NCBI RefSeq assembly: GCF_010725485.1
Contig: NZ_AP022598.1
Coordinates: 2,666,001-2,730,000, forward strand
DNA from: Mycolicibacterium parafortuitum
GTDB lineage: Bacteria > Actinomycetota > Actinomycetes > Mycobacteriales > Mycobacteriaceae
DNA length: 64,000 bases
Direction of reading: 5' to 3'
Shown here in pieces: positions 20,236 to 27,970 of this stretch. How positions within the stretch are numbered: position 1 is the first letter of the stretch; each line of letters begins with the position of its first letter. The position numbers and the translations under genes are program-made. The notes under the pieces were generated by a model. The model was given only the letters and a program-made list of their open reading frames with translations, had not been told where the DNA came from and ran no database searches.

Positions 20236-21261
20236 ATGACGAAGCCGAGCCGACTGGCCGAGCATCCGACCGTGCGCGCCGTGCGGTCCCGACCGGCGCC
20301 GAAACCGGGCGTCATCGACGCCGATTGGCTGCGGGCGCTGTGCCTGGACGCCGGTGTCGACGACGTCGGGTTCGCCCGCGTCGACGATCCGGCCCTGGCC
20401 TCGGAGCTTCCGCACGTCGAGGCGGCGCTGCCGGGGGCGCGCAGCTACCTGTCCCTGGTGGTCAAGATGAACCGCGACAACGTGCGCTCGACCGCGCGCA
20501 GTGTGGCCAACCAGGAGTTCCACCGCAGCGGCGAGATCATGAACGAGGCCGCGCACCGGATCACCCGCGCGCTCCAGGACGCCGGGCATCGGGTGGTGAA
20601 CCCGTCGGCGACCTTCCCGATGGAGATGGACAACTATCCGGGGCGCATCTGGGTGGTCGCACACAAACCGGTCGCGGTGGCCGCGGGCATGGGTGCGATG
20701 GGCATCCACCGCAACGTCATCCACCCGCGGTTCGGCAACTTCATCCTGCTCGGCACGGTGCTGGTGGCCTCGGAGATCAGCGGTTACGGTGCGCCGCTGG
20801 ACTATTCGCCCTGTCTGGAGTGCAAGCTGTGTGTGGCGGCGTGCCCGGTCGGGGCGATCAAGAAGAACGGCGACTTCGACTTCGTCGCGTGCGCGGTACA
20901 CAACTACCGCGAGTTCATGGGCGGGTTCACCGACTGGGTGCAGACCGTCGCCGACAGCTCGGACGCGGCGGACTTCCGCTCCCGGGTCAGCGATTCGGAG
21001 AACGCGTCGATGTGGCAGAGCCTGTCGTTCAAGGCCAACTACAAGGCCGCGTACTGTCTGGCGGTCTGCCCGGCCGGCGAGGAGGTCATCGAGCCCTACC
21101 TCGACGACCGCAAGGCATTCATGAACCTGGTGCTCAAACCGTTGCAGGACAAACGCGAAACCCTGTATGTGCTGCCGGATTCCGCGGCACACGCGCACGC
21201 GGTCAAGCGCTATCCACACAAGGCCGTCAAGGTCGTCGACGGCGGGATGGGTCGCCGGTGA
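20236..21261 (+). CDS. 4Fe-4S ferredoxin-type protein, QueG / reductive-dehalogenase-like
   Basis: A 341-aa cytoplasmic protein. The N-terminal half resembles the cobalamin-binding region of QueG/reductive dehalogenase relatives (LCLDAGVDDVGFARVDD, GMGAMGIHRNVIHPRFGNF). The C-terminal half carries two cluster motifs: CLECKLCVAACPVGAI near residue 195 and CLAVCPAGEE near residue 273. There is no Tat signal, and the family's queuosine role is not supported by neighbours, so the exact redox reaction is unknown. A strong -10 within an inverted repeat directly precedes the ATG. Confidence 0.8.
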   Translation: MTKPSRLAEHPTVRAVRSRPAPKPGVIDADWLRALCLDAGVDDVGFARVDDPALASELPHVEAALPGARSYLSLVVKMNRDNVRSTARSVANQEFHRSGEIMNEAAHRITRALQDAGHRVVNPSATFPMEMDNYPGRIWVVAHKPVAVAAGMGAMGIHRNVIHPRFGNFILLGTVLVASEISGYGAPLDYSPCLECKLCVAACPVGAIKKNGDFDFVACAVHNYREFMGGFTDWVQTVADSSDAADFRSRVSDSENASMWQSLSFKANYKAAYCLAVCPAGEEVIEPYLDDRKAFMNLVLKPLQDKRETLYVLPDSAAHAHAVKRYPHKAVKVVDGGMGRR

Positions 21262-21265
21262 CTTC

Positions 21266-21328
21266 CGCCGAAATGGCGTTCCAGCAGACCGTTACTCGAA
21301 CTTCTTCTGCCGGAACGCCATTTCGGCG
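21266..21328. repeat. 63-nt palindromic repeat (copy B)
   Basis: Arms 21266-21288 and 21306-21328 pair at 22 of 23 positions, with a 17-nt loop containing ACTCGAACTTC. The arm core CGCCGAAATGGCGTTCC is shared with copies A, C and D. It fills the convergent gap between the iron-sulfur gene and pth. The stem is long enough to form a very stable RNA hairpin read from either strand. Confidence 0.9.
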
Positions 21329-21342
21329 AAACAGGGGGAGCG

Positions 21343-21921
21343 TCAGCCCCAGGCGTGCACGGTGTTCTGCGCCGGCTCCAGGCCGAGTTCGAGGAGCAAC
21401 TCGGTGGCGTCGGCGGACTGCTCGATGATGGTGCCGAGTTCGGGACGCTCGCGGGAGTTGAACGGCTCCAGCACGAAGCTGGCACCGGACTTCTGTCCCG
21501 GGGGCCTGCCGATGCCGACCCGGATGCGCTGAAAGTCGTTGCTGCCCAGCGCTGAGCCGACCGAGCGCAGACCGTTGTGGCCCGCCACGCCGCCGCCTGC
21601 CTTGAGCCGGATTCGGCCGAAGTCGATGTCGAGTTCGTCGTGGATGATCACGACGTCGGTGACGGGGATCGAGTAGAACTTCGCGAGCGGACCGACCTGT
21701 CGACCGGACTCGTTCATGTACACCCGCGGTTTGGCCAGGACCACCGAGCGGCCGGCGAGCCGCCCGGTGGCCACTTCGGCACCGGATTTCTTGTGCACCT
21801 TGAACGTCTCGCCCATGCGGTCGGCGAGGACGTCGGCCACCATGAACCCGACGTTGTGCCGGGTGGTGGCGTACTGCGGTCCGGGGTTGCCCAGGCCGAC
21901 CACCAGGATGGGTTCGGCCAT
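21343..21921 (-). CDS. pth: Peptidyl-tRNA hydrolase
   Basis: A 192-aa enzyme that releases peptides from prematurely dissociated peptidyl-tRNA. The family start [21 protein letters not shown] contains the catalytic His and the tRNA-binding Asn. Also visible are [25 protein letters not shown] (catalytic Asp), [11 protein letters not shown] and [11 protein letters not shown]. It starts 12 nt after the rplY stop and is cotranscribed with it, as with Rv1014c-Rv1015c. Confidence 0.97.
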   Translation of the reverse strand: MAEPILVVGLGNPGPQYATTRHNVGFMVADVLADRMGETFKVHKKSGAEVATGRLAGRSVVLAKPRVYMNESGRQVGPLAKFYSIPVTDVVIIHDELDIDFGRIRLKAGGGVAGHNGLRSVGSALGSNDFQRIRVGIGRPPGQKSGASFVLEPFNSRERPELGTIIEQSADATELLLELGLEPAQNTVHAWG

Positions 21922-21933
21922 GACCGGGTTCGC

Positions 21934-22593
21934 CTACTCGGCGGACTCGGCCGCGTCGCCCTCGGCCTCGCCCTCGGACTCGGCGCCCTCGGCAGCCTCG
22001 TCGCCCGCCTCGCCGGCACCCTCGCCCTCGAGCTCCTCGGAGGTCGGCGCCGCGACGACGTTGACGACCAGCACCTCGGGATCGGTGATCAGCGTGACGC
22101 CGGACGGCAGCTCGACCTGGCCGGCCAGGATCTGGGTGCCCTCCTCGGCGCCCTCCACCGACACGGTGAACTGCTCGGGGATGGACTGGACGTCGGCCTC
22201 GATCTCGATGGTGTTGGCGTCCTGGGTGACGAGCGTGCCGGGCGCGGCGTCGCCTTCGACGGCGACGGGGACCTCGACGGTCACCTTCTCGCCGCGGCGC
22301 ACCACGAGCAGGTCGGCGTGCTGGATGTTGCGGCGGATCGGGTGGATCTCGATCGACTTGGTCAGCGCCAGCTGCTCGGTGCCGTCGATGTCGAGGGTCA
22401 GCACGGCGTTGGTGCCCGCGTGGCGCAGCACGGCGGCGAAGTCACGCGCGCTGAGCGCGAGGTGCTGCGGTTCGGTGCCGTGGCCGTACAGCACGACGGG
22501 GACGAGGCCCTCACGGCGGGCGCGACGCGAGGCGCCCTTGCCGGTGGCGGTGCGGACCTGTGCGGTCAGGTTGTTGGGGGCGTTCTTCGCCAT
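21934..22593 (-). CDS. rplY: 50S ribosomal protein L25 (Ctc form)
   Basis: A 219-aa long-form L25: an N-terminal 5S-rRNA-binding beta barrel (~1-95, [20 protein letters not shown]), a C-terminal TL5/Ctc domain, and a Glu/Ala-rich tail of ~35 residues ([18 protein letters not shown]). The ATG at 22591-22593 has AGGAG upstream; earlier in-frame codons are not used. The 144 nt before it, up to the SDR gene, show no gene. Confidence 0.96.
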   Translation of the reverse strand: MAKNAPNNLTAQVRTATGKGASRRARREGLVPVVLYGHGTEPQHLALSARDFAAVLRHAGTNAVLTLDIDGTEQLALTKSIEIHPIRRNIQHADLLVVRRGEKVTVEVPVAVEGDAAPGTLVTQDANTIEIEADVQSIPEQFTVSVEGAEEGTQILAGQVELPSGVTLITDPEVLVVNVVAAPTSEELEGEGAGEAGDEAAEGAESEGEAEGDAAESAE

Positions 22594-22737
22594 TGGTCTG
22601 TGCTCCTGTGCCGGTGATTCGGTATCGGGCACGGCCAGGGTTGCACACCAGAAATGCTGGTTCCCGTCGATAACGGTGGTCCTGCAGAGCAAGCCACCCT
22701 CGCCGTGACGCGTCCGCAAGGGTAGCTCAGCGACGGC

Positions 22738-23604
22738 CTACAACGGAAATTCGGTGCCGGTGAGCTGCTCGGACAGCGTCCACAACCCCGCGGCCTTGGC
22801 CCGGTCGCGCGCCAGCGGACTGCGCCAGGTGGGGCCGGACGGCCCGCGGGTGGAGTACTTCGGCCCGATGAAGCTGTCCCCGGGCAGGTCCTGGGCCACG
22901 GCGAACAGGGTCTGCCGCGCGCCGAAGTCGGCGTCGGTGGCGATCAACCGGTTACCGAGGCCGGTGAGGCGGTCACCGAAGCCACCGGTCTGCCCCTGCA
23001 GGTTGGTCGCGGAATAGCCGGGGTGGGCCGCCAGCGCCCGCACCGGGGACCCGGCGGCGGTCAGCCGGCGCTGCAACTCGCTGGTGAACAGCAGGTTGGC
23101 GAGCTTCGACTGGCCGTAGGCGGGCCACGCCAGATACGGCCGTGCCTTCCAGTTCAGGTCCTTGAGGTTGACGCGGCCGAACAGGTGCATCGTCGACGAC
23201 ACCGTGACCACCCGGTCGGTGACCTTGGGCAGCAGCAGGTTGGTCAGCGCGAAGTGGCCGAGATGGTTGGTGCCGATCTGGCTCTCGAACCCGTCGGCCG
23301 TCTGCGCGTACGGCACGGCCATGATGCCCGCGTTGTTGATCAGCACGTCGACGTGTTCGACGCCGTCGGCGAATGCGCGCACCGACGCGAGGTTCTGCAG
23401 GTCGAGCTCGCGCACCTGCACATCGCCGGTCATGGTCGCGGCCGCGGTGCGGCCCTTGTCGGAGTTGCGCACGGCCAGGATCGTGGTGGCGCCGACCCGG
23501 GCCAGTTCCCGCGCGGTGACGAGCCCGAGACCGCTGTTGGCGCCGGTCACGATCACGGTGCGTCCGGCGAACGAGGGCAGGTCGGCGGCAGTCCAGTCGC
23601 TCAT
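22738..23604 (-). CDS. Short-chain dehydrogenase/reductase
   Basis: A 288-aa SDR-family oxidoreductase. Dinucleotide motif TVIVTGANSGLGLVTARELA, NNAG at LINNAGIMAVPYA, catalytic Ser in VVTVSSTMHLFG and YxxxK as YGQSKLANLLF; C-terminal GPTWRSPLARD as in retinol-dehydrogenase-like SDRs. The ATG at 23604 (MSDWTAADLPSF) is preferred to the in-frame GTG three codons earlier. It lies 21 nt after lpqT in the pth-glmU minus-strand cluster. The substrate is unknown. Confidence 0.85.
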   Translation of the reverse strand: MSDWTAADLPSFAGRTVIVTGANSGLGLVTARELARVGATTILAVRNSDKGRTAAATMTGDVQVRELDLQNLASVRAFADGVEHVDVLINNAGIMAVPYAQTADGFESQIGTNHLGHFALTNLLLPKVTDRVVTVSSTMHLFGRVNLKDLNWKARPYLAWPAYGQSKLANLLFTSELQRRLTAAGSPVRALAAHPGYSATNLQGQTGGFGDRLTGLGNRLIATDADFGARQTLFAVAQDLPGDSFIGPKYSTRGPSGPTWRSPLARDRAKAAGLWTLSEQLTGTEFPL

Positions 23605-23625
23605 GCCCACCACAGTACGGGCGGG

Positions 23626-24294
23626 TCAGGGCAGTTTGACGGTGAAGCCCCGGATGATCGCCTCGATGTCGGAGGCTTCCTCGACGGCCTTGTCGGCGTA
23701 GCCGGTGACGGTGAACTGGATCAGGTAGCGCTGCTTGTCCGGGGGTGCGCCGGTGGCGAACACGATGCGGTTGTAGCTGTGCATGCGGCTGCCCGCGAGG
23801 TCGTAGCTGCCCTCGATCATCGACGACGGGAAACCGGCGAAGTCCTCGGTCGAGGAGTTCAGCTCGGTGAAGTTCTCCGAGGTCTTCGCGTCGGTGTTCG
23901 CGTACGAGAGCGCCTGCGCGACATCGAAATCCCCGATGAGTTCGAACACCATCAGCATCGCGGTCGGATAGGTGTCGCCCTTGGCGATCATCCGGGTGCC
24001 CGGCGCCAGGTTGGTGTTGCGGTACGGCTGCCAGCCCGGCGGCGTCGGGATCGTGACGATCAGGTCGGTCAGCTTGTCCGCGGCGACGGGCTCACCGACG
24101 ACACCGGCCCGCTCGAGGAACGTGGCGATGTTGATCGGCGGTTCGTCGCCGTCCGCCGCGGCGGTGGTCGTCGACGTCGGCGGGGCGCTGCTGGTCGTCG
24201 ACCAGACCGATTGGTAGTCAGGTGCTTCGGGGGCGCACCCGGATAGCGTCAAGGTCGCGGTGAGCGCGACGGCCAGCCGGAGGCGAGCCGTCAC
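23626..24294 (-). CDS. lpqT: Lipoprotein LpqT
   Basis: A 222-aa LpqN/LpqT-family secreted lipoprotein. The signal peptide ends in the lipobox LTLSGC at residue ~20, followed by a Ser/Thr-rich linker (STTSSAPPTSTTT) and a ~165-residue globular domain (IPTPPGWQP, MIAKGDTYPTAMLMVFELIGD). It is anchored on the outer face of the membrane; LpqN relatives in M. tuberculosis have been linked to cell-envelope protein interactions, but the function here is unknown. The GTG start overlaps the arsC-like stop (GTGA). It is the positional equivalent of Rv1016c. Confidence 0.9.
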   Translation of the reverse strand: MTARLRLAVALTATLTLSGCAPEAPDYQSVWSTTSSAPPTSTTTAAADGDEPPINIATFLERAGVVGEPVAADKLTDLIVTIPTPPGWQPYRNTNLAPGTRMIAKGDTYPTAMLMVFELIGDFDVAQALSYANTDAKTSENFTELNSSTEDFAGFPSSMIEGSYDLAGSRMHSYNRIVFATGAPPDKQRYLIQFTVTGYADKAVEEASDIEAIIRGFTVKLP

Positions 24295-24635
24295 AGAATC
24301 TCGCGGACGTTGTCGATGGGCCGGGCCAGGCGGACGCCCTTATCGGTGACGACGAACGGGCGCTCGATCAGGATGGGGTGCTCGGCCATCGCGTCGAGAA
24401 GCTCGTCGTCGGACGCCGACGCCAGATTCAGCTCGGTGTAGAGGGATTCGCGCTTGCGCACGGCGGTGCGCACGTCGATACCGGCATCGGAGATCATCTT
24501 CGCCAGCTCCGCGCGGGTCGGCGGGTTCTTCAGGTACAGCACGATCTCGGGCTCGATGCCGTTGTCACGCAACAGGTCCAGCGTCTTACGCGAGGTCGAG
24601 CACTTCGGGTTGTGGTAGATGCGTTCTGGCGCCAT
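24291..24635 (-). CDS. arsC: ArsC-family (glutaredoxin-dependent) arsenate reductase
   Basis: A 114-aa thioredoxin-fold protein of the ArsC/Spx superfamily. It has the catalytic segment YHNPKCSTSRKTL, with the nucleophilic Cys near residue 12, and the later RPFVVTDKGVRLARP, whose arginines bind the oxyanion in ArsC. It starts directly after the prs stop with no gap and overlaps lpqT by 4 nt, so it is part of that operon. No other arsenic gene is nearby, so arsenate reduction is a family-based assignment. Confidence 0.85.
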   Translation of the reverse strand: MAPERIYHNPKCSTSRKTLDLLRDNGIEPEIVLYLKNPPTRAELAKMISDAGIDVRTAVRKRESLYTELNLASASDDELLDAMAEHPILIERPFVVTDKGVRLARPIDNVREIL

Positions 24636-25616
24636 CTACGCCGACCCGTCGAAAAGGCTTGTCACCGACCCGTTGTCGAACACGGCGCGGATCGTGTTGG
24701 CCAGCAGCGGTGCGATCGACAGCACGGTCAGCTGCGGGAAGCGCTTGTCGTCGCTGATCGGCAGGGTGTTGGTGACGATCACCTCGCACGCGCCGGACTC
24801 GGCCAGCCGCTCGCGGGCCGGGTCGGACAGCACACCGTGGGTGGCGGCGATGATCACGTCGCCCGCGCCGTCCTGCTTGAGCAGCTTGACCGCGCCGGCG
24901 ATGGTGCCGCCGGTGTCGATCATGTCGTCGGTGAGCACGCAGGTCTTGCCCTTGACGTCGCCGACCACCCGGTTGGACTTGACCTGGTTGGGCACCAGCG
25001 GATCGCGGGTCTTGTGGATGAAGGCCAGCGGTACGCCGCCCAACGCGTCGGCCCACTTCTCGGCGACCCGGACGCGGCCGGAGTCGGGGGAGACGACCAC
25101 CATGTCGCGGTCGGCGTAGTGCTCGGCGATGTAGCCGGTCAGCAGCTTCTGGGCCCGCATGTGGTCGACCGGGCCGTCGAAGAAGCCCTGGATCTGGTCG
25201 GTGTGCAGGTCGACGGTCACGATGCGGTCCGCGCCCGCGGTCTTGAGCAGGTCGGCGACCAGGCGTGCGGAGATGGGTTCGCGGCCGCGATGCTTCTTGT
25301 CCTGCCGGGCGTACGGATAGAACGGCAGGATCGCGGTGATGCGCTTGGCGCTGCCGCGCTTGAGCGCATCGATCATGATCAGCTGTTCCATCAGGTGCTG
25401 GTTCAGCGGCGCCGGATGGCTCTGCAGCACGAATGCGTCGCAGCCGCGCACGGATTCGTCGAAGCGGACGAAGATCTCACCGTTGGCGAAGTCGCGGGCG
25501 GTCTGCGCGGTCACCGGAACGTCGAGTTCCTTGGCGACCTGCTCGGCGAGTTCAGGGTGAGCCCGGCCCGAGAAGAGCATCAGGTTCTTGCGGTTGTCGG
25601 TCCAGTCGTGGCTCAC
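24636..25616 (-). CDS. prs: Ribose-phosphate pyrophosphokinase
   Basis: A 326-aa PRPP synthetase that makes the precursor of nucleotides, histidine, tryptophan and, in mycobacteria, decaprenylphosphoryl arabinose. Motifs are FANGEIFVRFDESVRG, the ATP-binding PYARQDKKHRGREPISA, metal/substrate DMVVVSPDSGRVRVAE and the PRPP loop VLTDDMIDTGGTIAGA. The GTG at 25614-25616 has GAGGG upstream. The 102-nt gap to glmU contains a likely promoter region (palindromic CTACGTACG) and no gene. Confidence 0.97.
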   Translation of the reverse strand: MSHDWTDNRKNLMLFSGRAHPELAEQVAKELDVPVTAQTARDFANGEIFVRFDESVRGCDAFVLQSHPAPLNQHLMEQLIMIDALKRGSAKRITAILPFYPYARQDKKHRGREPISARLVADLLKTAGADRIVTVDLHTDQIQGFFDGPVDHMRAQKLLTGYIAEHYADRDMVVVSPDSGRVRVAEKWADALGGVPLAFIHKTRDPLVPNQVKSNRVVGDVKGKTCVLTDDMIDTGGTIAGAVKLLKQDGAGDVIIAATHGVLSDPARERLAESGACEVIVTNTLPISDDKRFPQLTVLSIAPLLANTIRAVFDNGSVTSLFDGSA

Positions 25617-25718
25617 GGGGCTGCCCTCGGCGTCGGCGATCGATACGGGGCCATCGTACGTAGCGCTTACACGCGCACGGTGGCGGGTTACAGAATGCCA
25701 AGAAACGGGCGCAAAAAG

Positions 25719-27170
25719 CTACTCGCTGGTAGCTTGCTCACCTTTTTCGGCCGCAGCGGCCGCCTCTGCGGCCGCGCTGCCCGGGCGCTTCTTCGCCACC
25801 CAGCCCTCGATGTTGCGCTGCGGGCCCGCCGACACCGCGAGCGCGCCGGGCGGCACGTCCTCGCGCACGACCGTGCCCGCGCCGGTGTAGGCGCCGTCGC
25901 CGACGGTCACCGGGGCGACGAACATGGTGTCCGAGCCGGTGCGCACATGCGACCCGATCGTGGTGCGGCTCTTGGCTTCTCCGTCGTAATTGACGAACAC
26001 GCTCGACGCGCCGATGTTGCTGTGCTCGCCGATGTCGGCGTCGCCGACGTAGGTCAGGTGCGGCACCTTGGTGCCGGTGCCGATGGTCGCGTTCTTCGTC
26101 TCGACGAACGCGCCGAGCTTGCCCGCCTCACCCAGCGCTGTACCGGGCCGCAGGTAGGTGAACGGCCCGACGACGGCGTCGGCGCCGATCACCGACGAGC
26201 TGCCGTGGGTGCGGATCACCTGGGCGCCGTCGCCGACGGTCACATCGGTCAGCGTGGTGTCGGGTCCGATCTCGCAGCGGCCCCCGATCGCGGTCGCGCC
26301 GAGCAGCTGCGTGCCCGGCCGCACGACGGTGTCGCGGCCGATGGTCACGTCGACGTCGATCCACGTCGTGGCCGGGTCGACGACCGTCACCCCGGCCCGC
26401 TGGTGCGCCGCGACGACGCGGCGGTTGAGCACCGCGCCGAGGTCGGCCAGCTGCACCCGGTCGTTGACCCCGGCGACCAGCGCGGCGTCGTCGACGTGCA
26501 CGGCCCGCACCACGCCGCCGTCGGCGCGCACCAAGGCGATCGCGTCGGTCAGGTACAGCTCGCCCTGGGCGTTGTCGGAGCGCAGCCGGCCCAGCGCCGA
26601 GCGCAGCGCGCCGATGCCGAACGCGTAGACGGCGGCGTTGACCTCGGTGATCGCCCGCTGGGACTCGGTGGCGTCGGCCTGCTCGACGATGCCGATCACC
26701 TCGCCGTCCTGGGTGCGCAGGATGCGCCCGTATCCGGTCGGGTCGGCCAGCGTGGTGGTCAGCAGGGTCGCGTCGGCGGCTTCGGCGTCGTGGGTCTCGA
26801 TCAGGGTGCCGAGGGTGGCGGCGTCGAGCAGCGGCACGTCGCCCGCGGTGACCACGACGACGCCGTCGAAGTCCTCCGGCAGGGCGGTCAGGCCGCATTC
26901 CACGGCGTGGCCGGTGCCGCGCTGTTCCTCCTGGACGGCGATCTCGACGTCGTGGCCGAGGTCCGCACCGATCTGGCGGGCCGCGGGCGCCACGCGTTCG
27001 CGGTCCTTGCCGACCACCACGACGAAGTGCTTCGGCGCCACCCCGGCGACCGCGTGCAGGCTGTGCGCCAGCATGCTGCGTCCACCCAGGGTGTGCAGCA
27101 CCTTCGGGGTGTCCGATTTCATCCGGGTGCCCGCACCCGCCGCCAGGATCACGACCGCGGCGTCTCGCAT
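25719..27170 (-). CDS. glmU: Bifunctional UDP-N-acetylglucosamine synthase GlmU
   Basis: A 483-aa two-domain enzyme making UDP-GlcNAc for peptidoglycan and arabinogalactan linker. The N-terminal pyrophosphorylase has [32 protein letters not shown] and [13 protein letters not shown]. The C-terminal acetyltransferase is a left-handed beta helix of hexapeptide repeats (from ~250) with [15 protein letters not shown] and [18 protein letters not shown]. The tail ends in an Ala/Glu-rich stretch. The ATG at 27168-27170 has GGAAGGA upstream. Confidence 0.97.
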   Translation of the reverse strand: MRDAAVVILAAGAGTRMKSDTPKVLHTLGGRSMLAHSLHAVAGVAPKHFVVVVGKDRERVAPAARQIGADLGHDVEIAVQEEQRGTGHAVECGLTALPEDFDGVVVVTAGDVPLLDAATLGTLIETHDAEAADATLLTTTLADPTGYGRILRTQDGEVIGIVEQADATESQRAITEVNAAVYAFGIGALRSALGRLRSDNAQGELYLTDAIALVRADGGVVRAVHVDDAALVAGVNDRVQLADLGAVLNRRVVAAHQRAGVTVVDPATTWIDVDVTIGRDTVVRPGTQLLGATAIGGRCEIGPDTTLTDVTVGDGAQVIRTHGSSSVIGADAVVGPFTYLRPGTALGEAGKLGAFVETKNATIGTGTKVPHLTYVGDADIGEHSNIGASSVFVNYDGEAKSRTTIGSHVRTGSDTMFVAPVTVGDGAYTGAGTVVREDVPPGALAVSAGPQRNIEGWVAKKRPGSAAAEAAAAAEKGEQATSE

Positions 27171-27208
27171 AGACGTCCTTCCCGAGCCGGCTCACCGCCC
27201 TGGCTGCG

Positions 27209-27266
27209 CGAGCGCGCGTGTCGGCACTCGACACGCCGCGCCTGGACGCCATCTCGCGCACGCTCG
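27209..27266. repeat. 58-nt palindromic repeat, second family (copy G)
   Basis: Outer arms CGAGCGCGCGTG (27209-27220) and CGCGCACGCTCG (27255-27266) pair at 10 of 12 positions, with an inner hairpin GTGTCGGCACTCGACAC at 27218-27234. Same length and plan as copy F. It lies between the 3' end of tRNA-Gln and the glmU start on the minus strand, so it would form in the tRNA transcript's trailer. Confidence 0.8.
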
Positions 27267-27274
27267 CTGTTGAG

Positions 27275-27346
27275 CTCCGTCGCCAGGACTCGAACCTGAA
27301 CTATCTGAACCAAAATCAGAGGTGCTGCCGATTACACCACGACGGA
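27275..27346 (-). tRNA. tRNA-Gln (anticodon UUG)
   Basis: Read on the minus strand it gives a 72-nt cloverleaf: acceptor stem TCCGTCG/CGACGGA with discriminator G, D-arm around AATCGGCAGC, anticodon stem TCTGA/TCAGA enclosing loop TTTTGGT (anticodon TTG) and T-arm with GGTTCGAGTCC. CCA is not encoded. It is transcribed toward glmU, with palindrome G just downstream. Confidence 0.96.
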
Positions 27347-27431
27347 CCGGAACACCGGTTACGCGTGCGACTCTAACCCACCGCGTGGGGTGGGTCTGTG
27401 CTGCGGCGGACCCGCGGGAAGGCGGGGGCGG

Positions 27432-27881
27432 TTACGCCGGGATGCTGTCCGTGCCGAACGGTTTGGCCGACAGCAGCGTCACCGTCTGGGTGGCTCCGTT
27501 GGGCAGCTGATAGCTGCGCTGCTGACCCGGCGTCGCGCCCAGCAGCGCACCGCCGAGCGGCGAGTTCACCGTGTACACCTCGAGCTCGGCTTCGGTGGTG
27601 CCGCGGGTGCCGAGCAGGAAGGTCTCGGTGTCGCCGCTGTCGTCGAAGCGCACCGTCAGCACCATGCCCGGTTCGGCGACACCGTCGTCGGCGGGGGCGA
27701 CGGCGTGGTCGGCGCGGCTGAGCAGTTCGTGGATCTCGCGGATGCGTTCCTTGCGGGCCAGCCACGCGTCGACGACCTCGTCGGTGCCACCCTCGTTCGG
27801 CACGGCCAGCAGTTCGGCCAGCTCCCGTTCGAGGCTCTCGCGGGTCTGCGGGGTCATCCAGACGCGTTCGACGGTGTGCAT
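27432..27881 (-). CDS. GreA/GreB-family transcription factor
   Basis: A 149-aa protein with an N-terminal coiled-coil part (~1-70, TRESLERELAELLAV and ERIREIHELLSRA) and a C-terminal FKBP-like GreA/GreB domain (~75-145, NSPLGGALLGATPGQQRSY with the usual SPLG..LLG motif). Such proteins bind the RNA polymerase secondary channel and may act in transcript cleavage, or as Rnk-type regulators that lack cleavage activity. ATG at 27879-27881 with GGAAGGA upstream. It lies after a perfect hairpin that likely ends the dadA-like transcript. Confidence 0.88.
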   Translation of the reverse strand: MHTVERVWMTPQTRESLERELAELLAVPNEGGTDEVVDAWLARKERIREIHELLSRADHAVAPADDGVAEPGMVLTVRFDDSGDTETFLLGTRGTTEAELEVYTVNSPLGGALLGATPGQQRSYQLPNGATQTVTLLSAKPFGTDSIPA

Positions 27882-27917
27882 GAGTGTCCTTCCGATAGGT
27901 CGATAAGTAGGGAAGTC

Positions 27918-27957
27918 GTCGTCAGGGGCGGGATCGAAGTCCTCCGCCCCTGACGAC
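27918..27957 (-). terminator. Perfect 14-bp hairpin after the D-amino-acid dehydrogenase-like gene
   Basis: GTCGTCAGGGGCGG (27918-27931) and CCGCCCCTGACGAC (27944-27957) pair perfectly around a 12-nt loop, 13 nt after the stop of the minus-strand dehydrogenase gene. There is no U-tract, which is common in mycobacteria. It most likely ends that transcript before the greA-like gene. Confidence 0.75.
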
Positions 27958-27970
27958 CGGGCAGCCCTCG

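Noticed and set aside
21266..21328. Palindromes as terminal inverted repeats of insertion sequences
   Set aside because: No transposase lies between or near them, except the nuclease-like gene in copy A; the intact copies have 14-19-nt loops.
27275..27346. tRNA-Gln as an attachment site of an integrated element
   Set aside because: No integrase and no repeated tRNA 3' end were seen in the window, and genes on both sides follow the core gene order.
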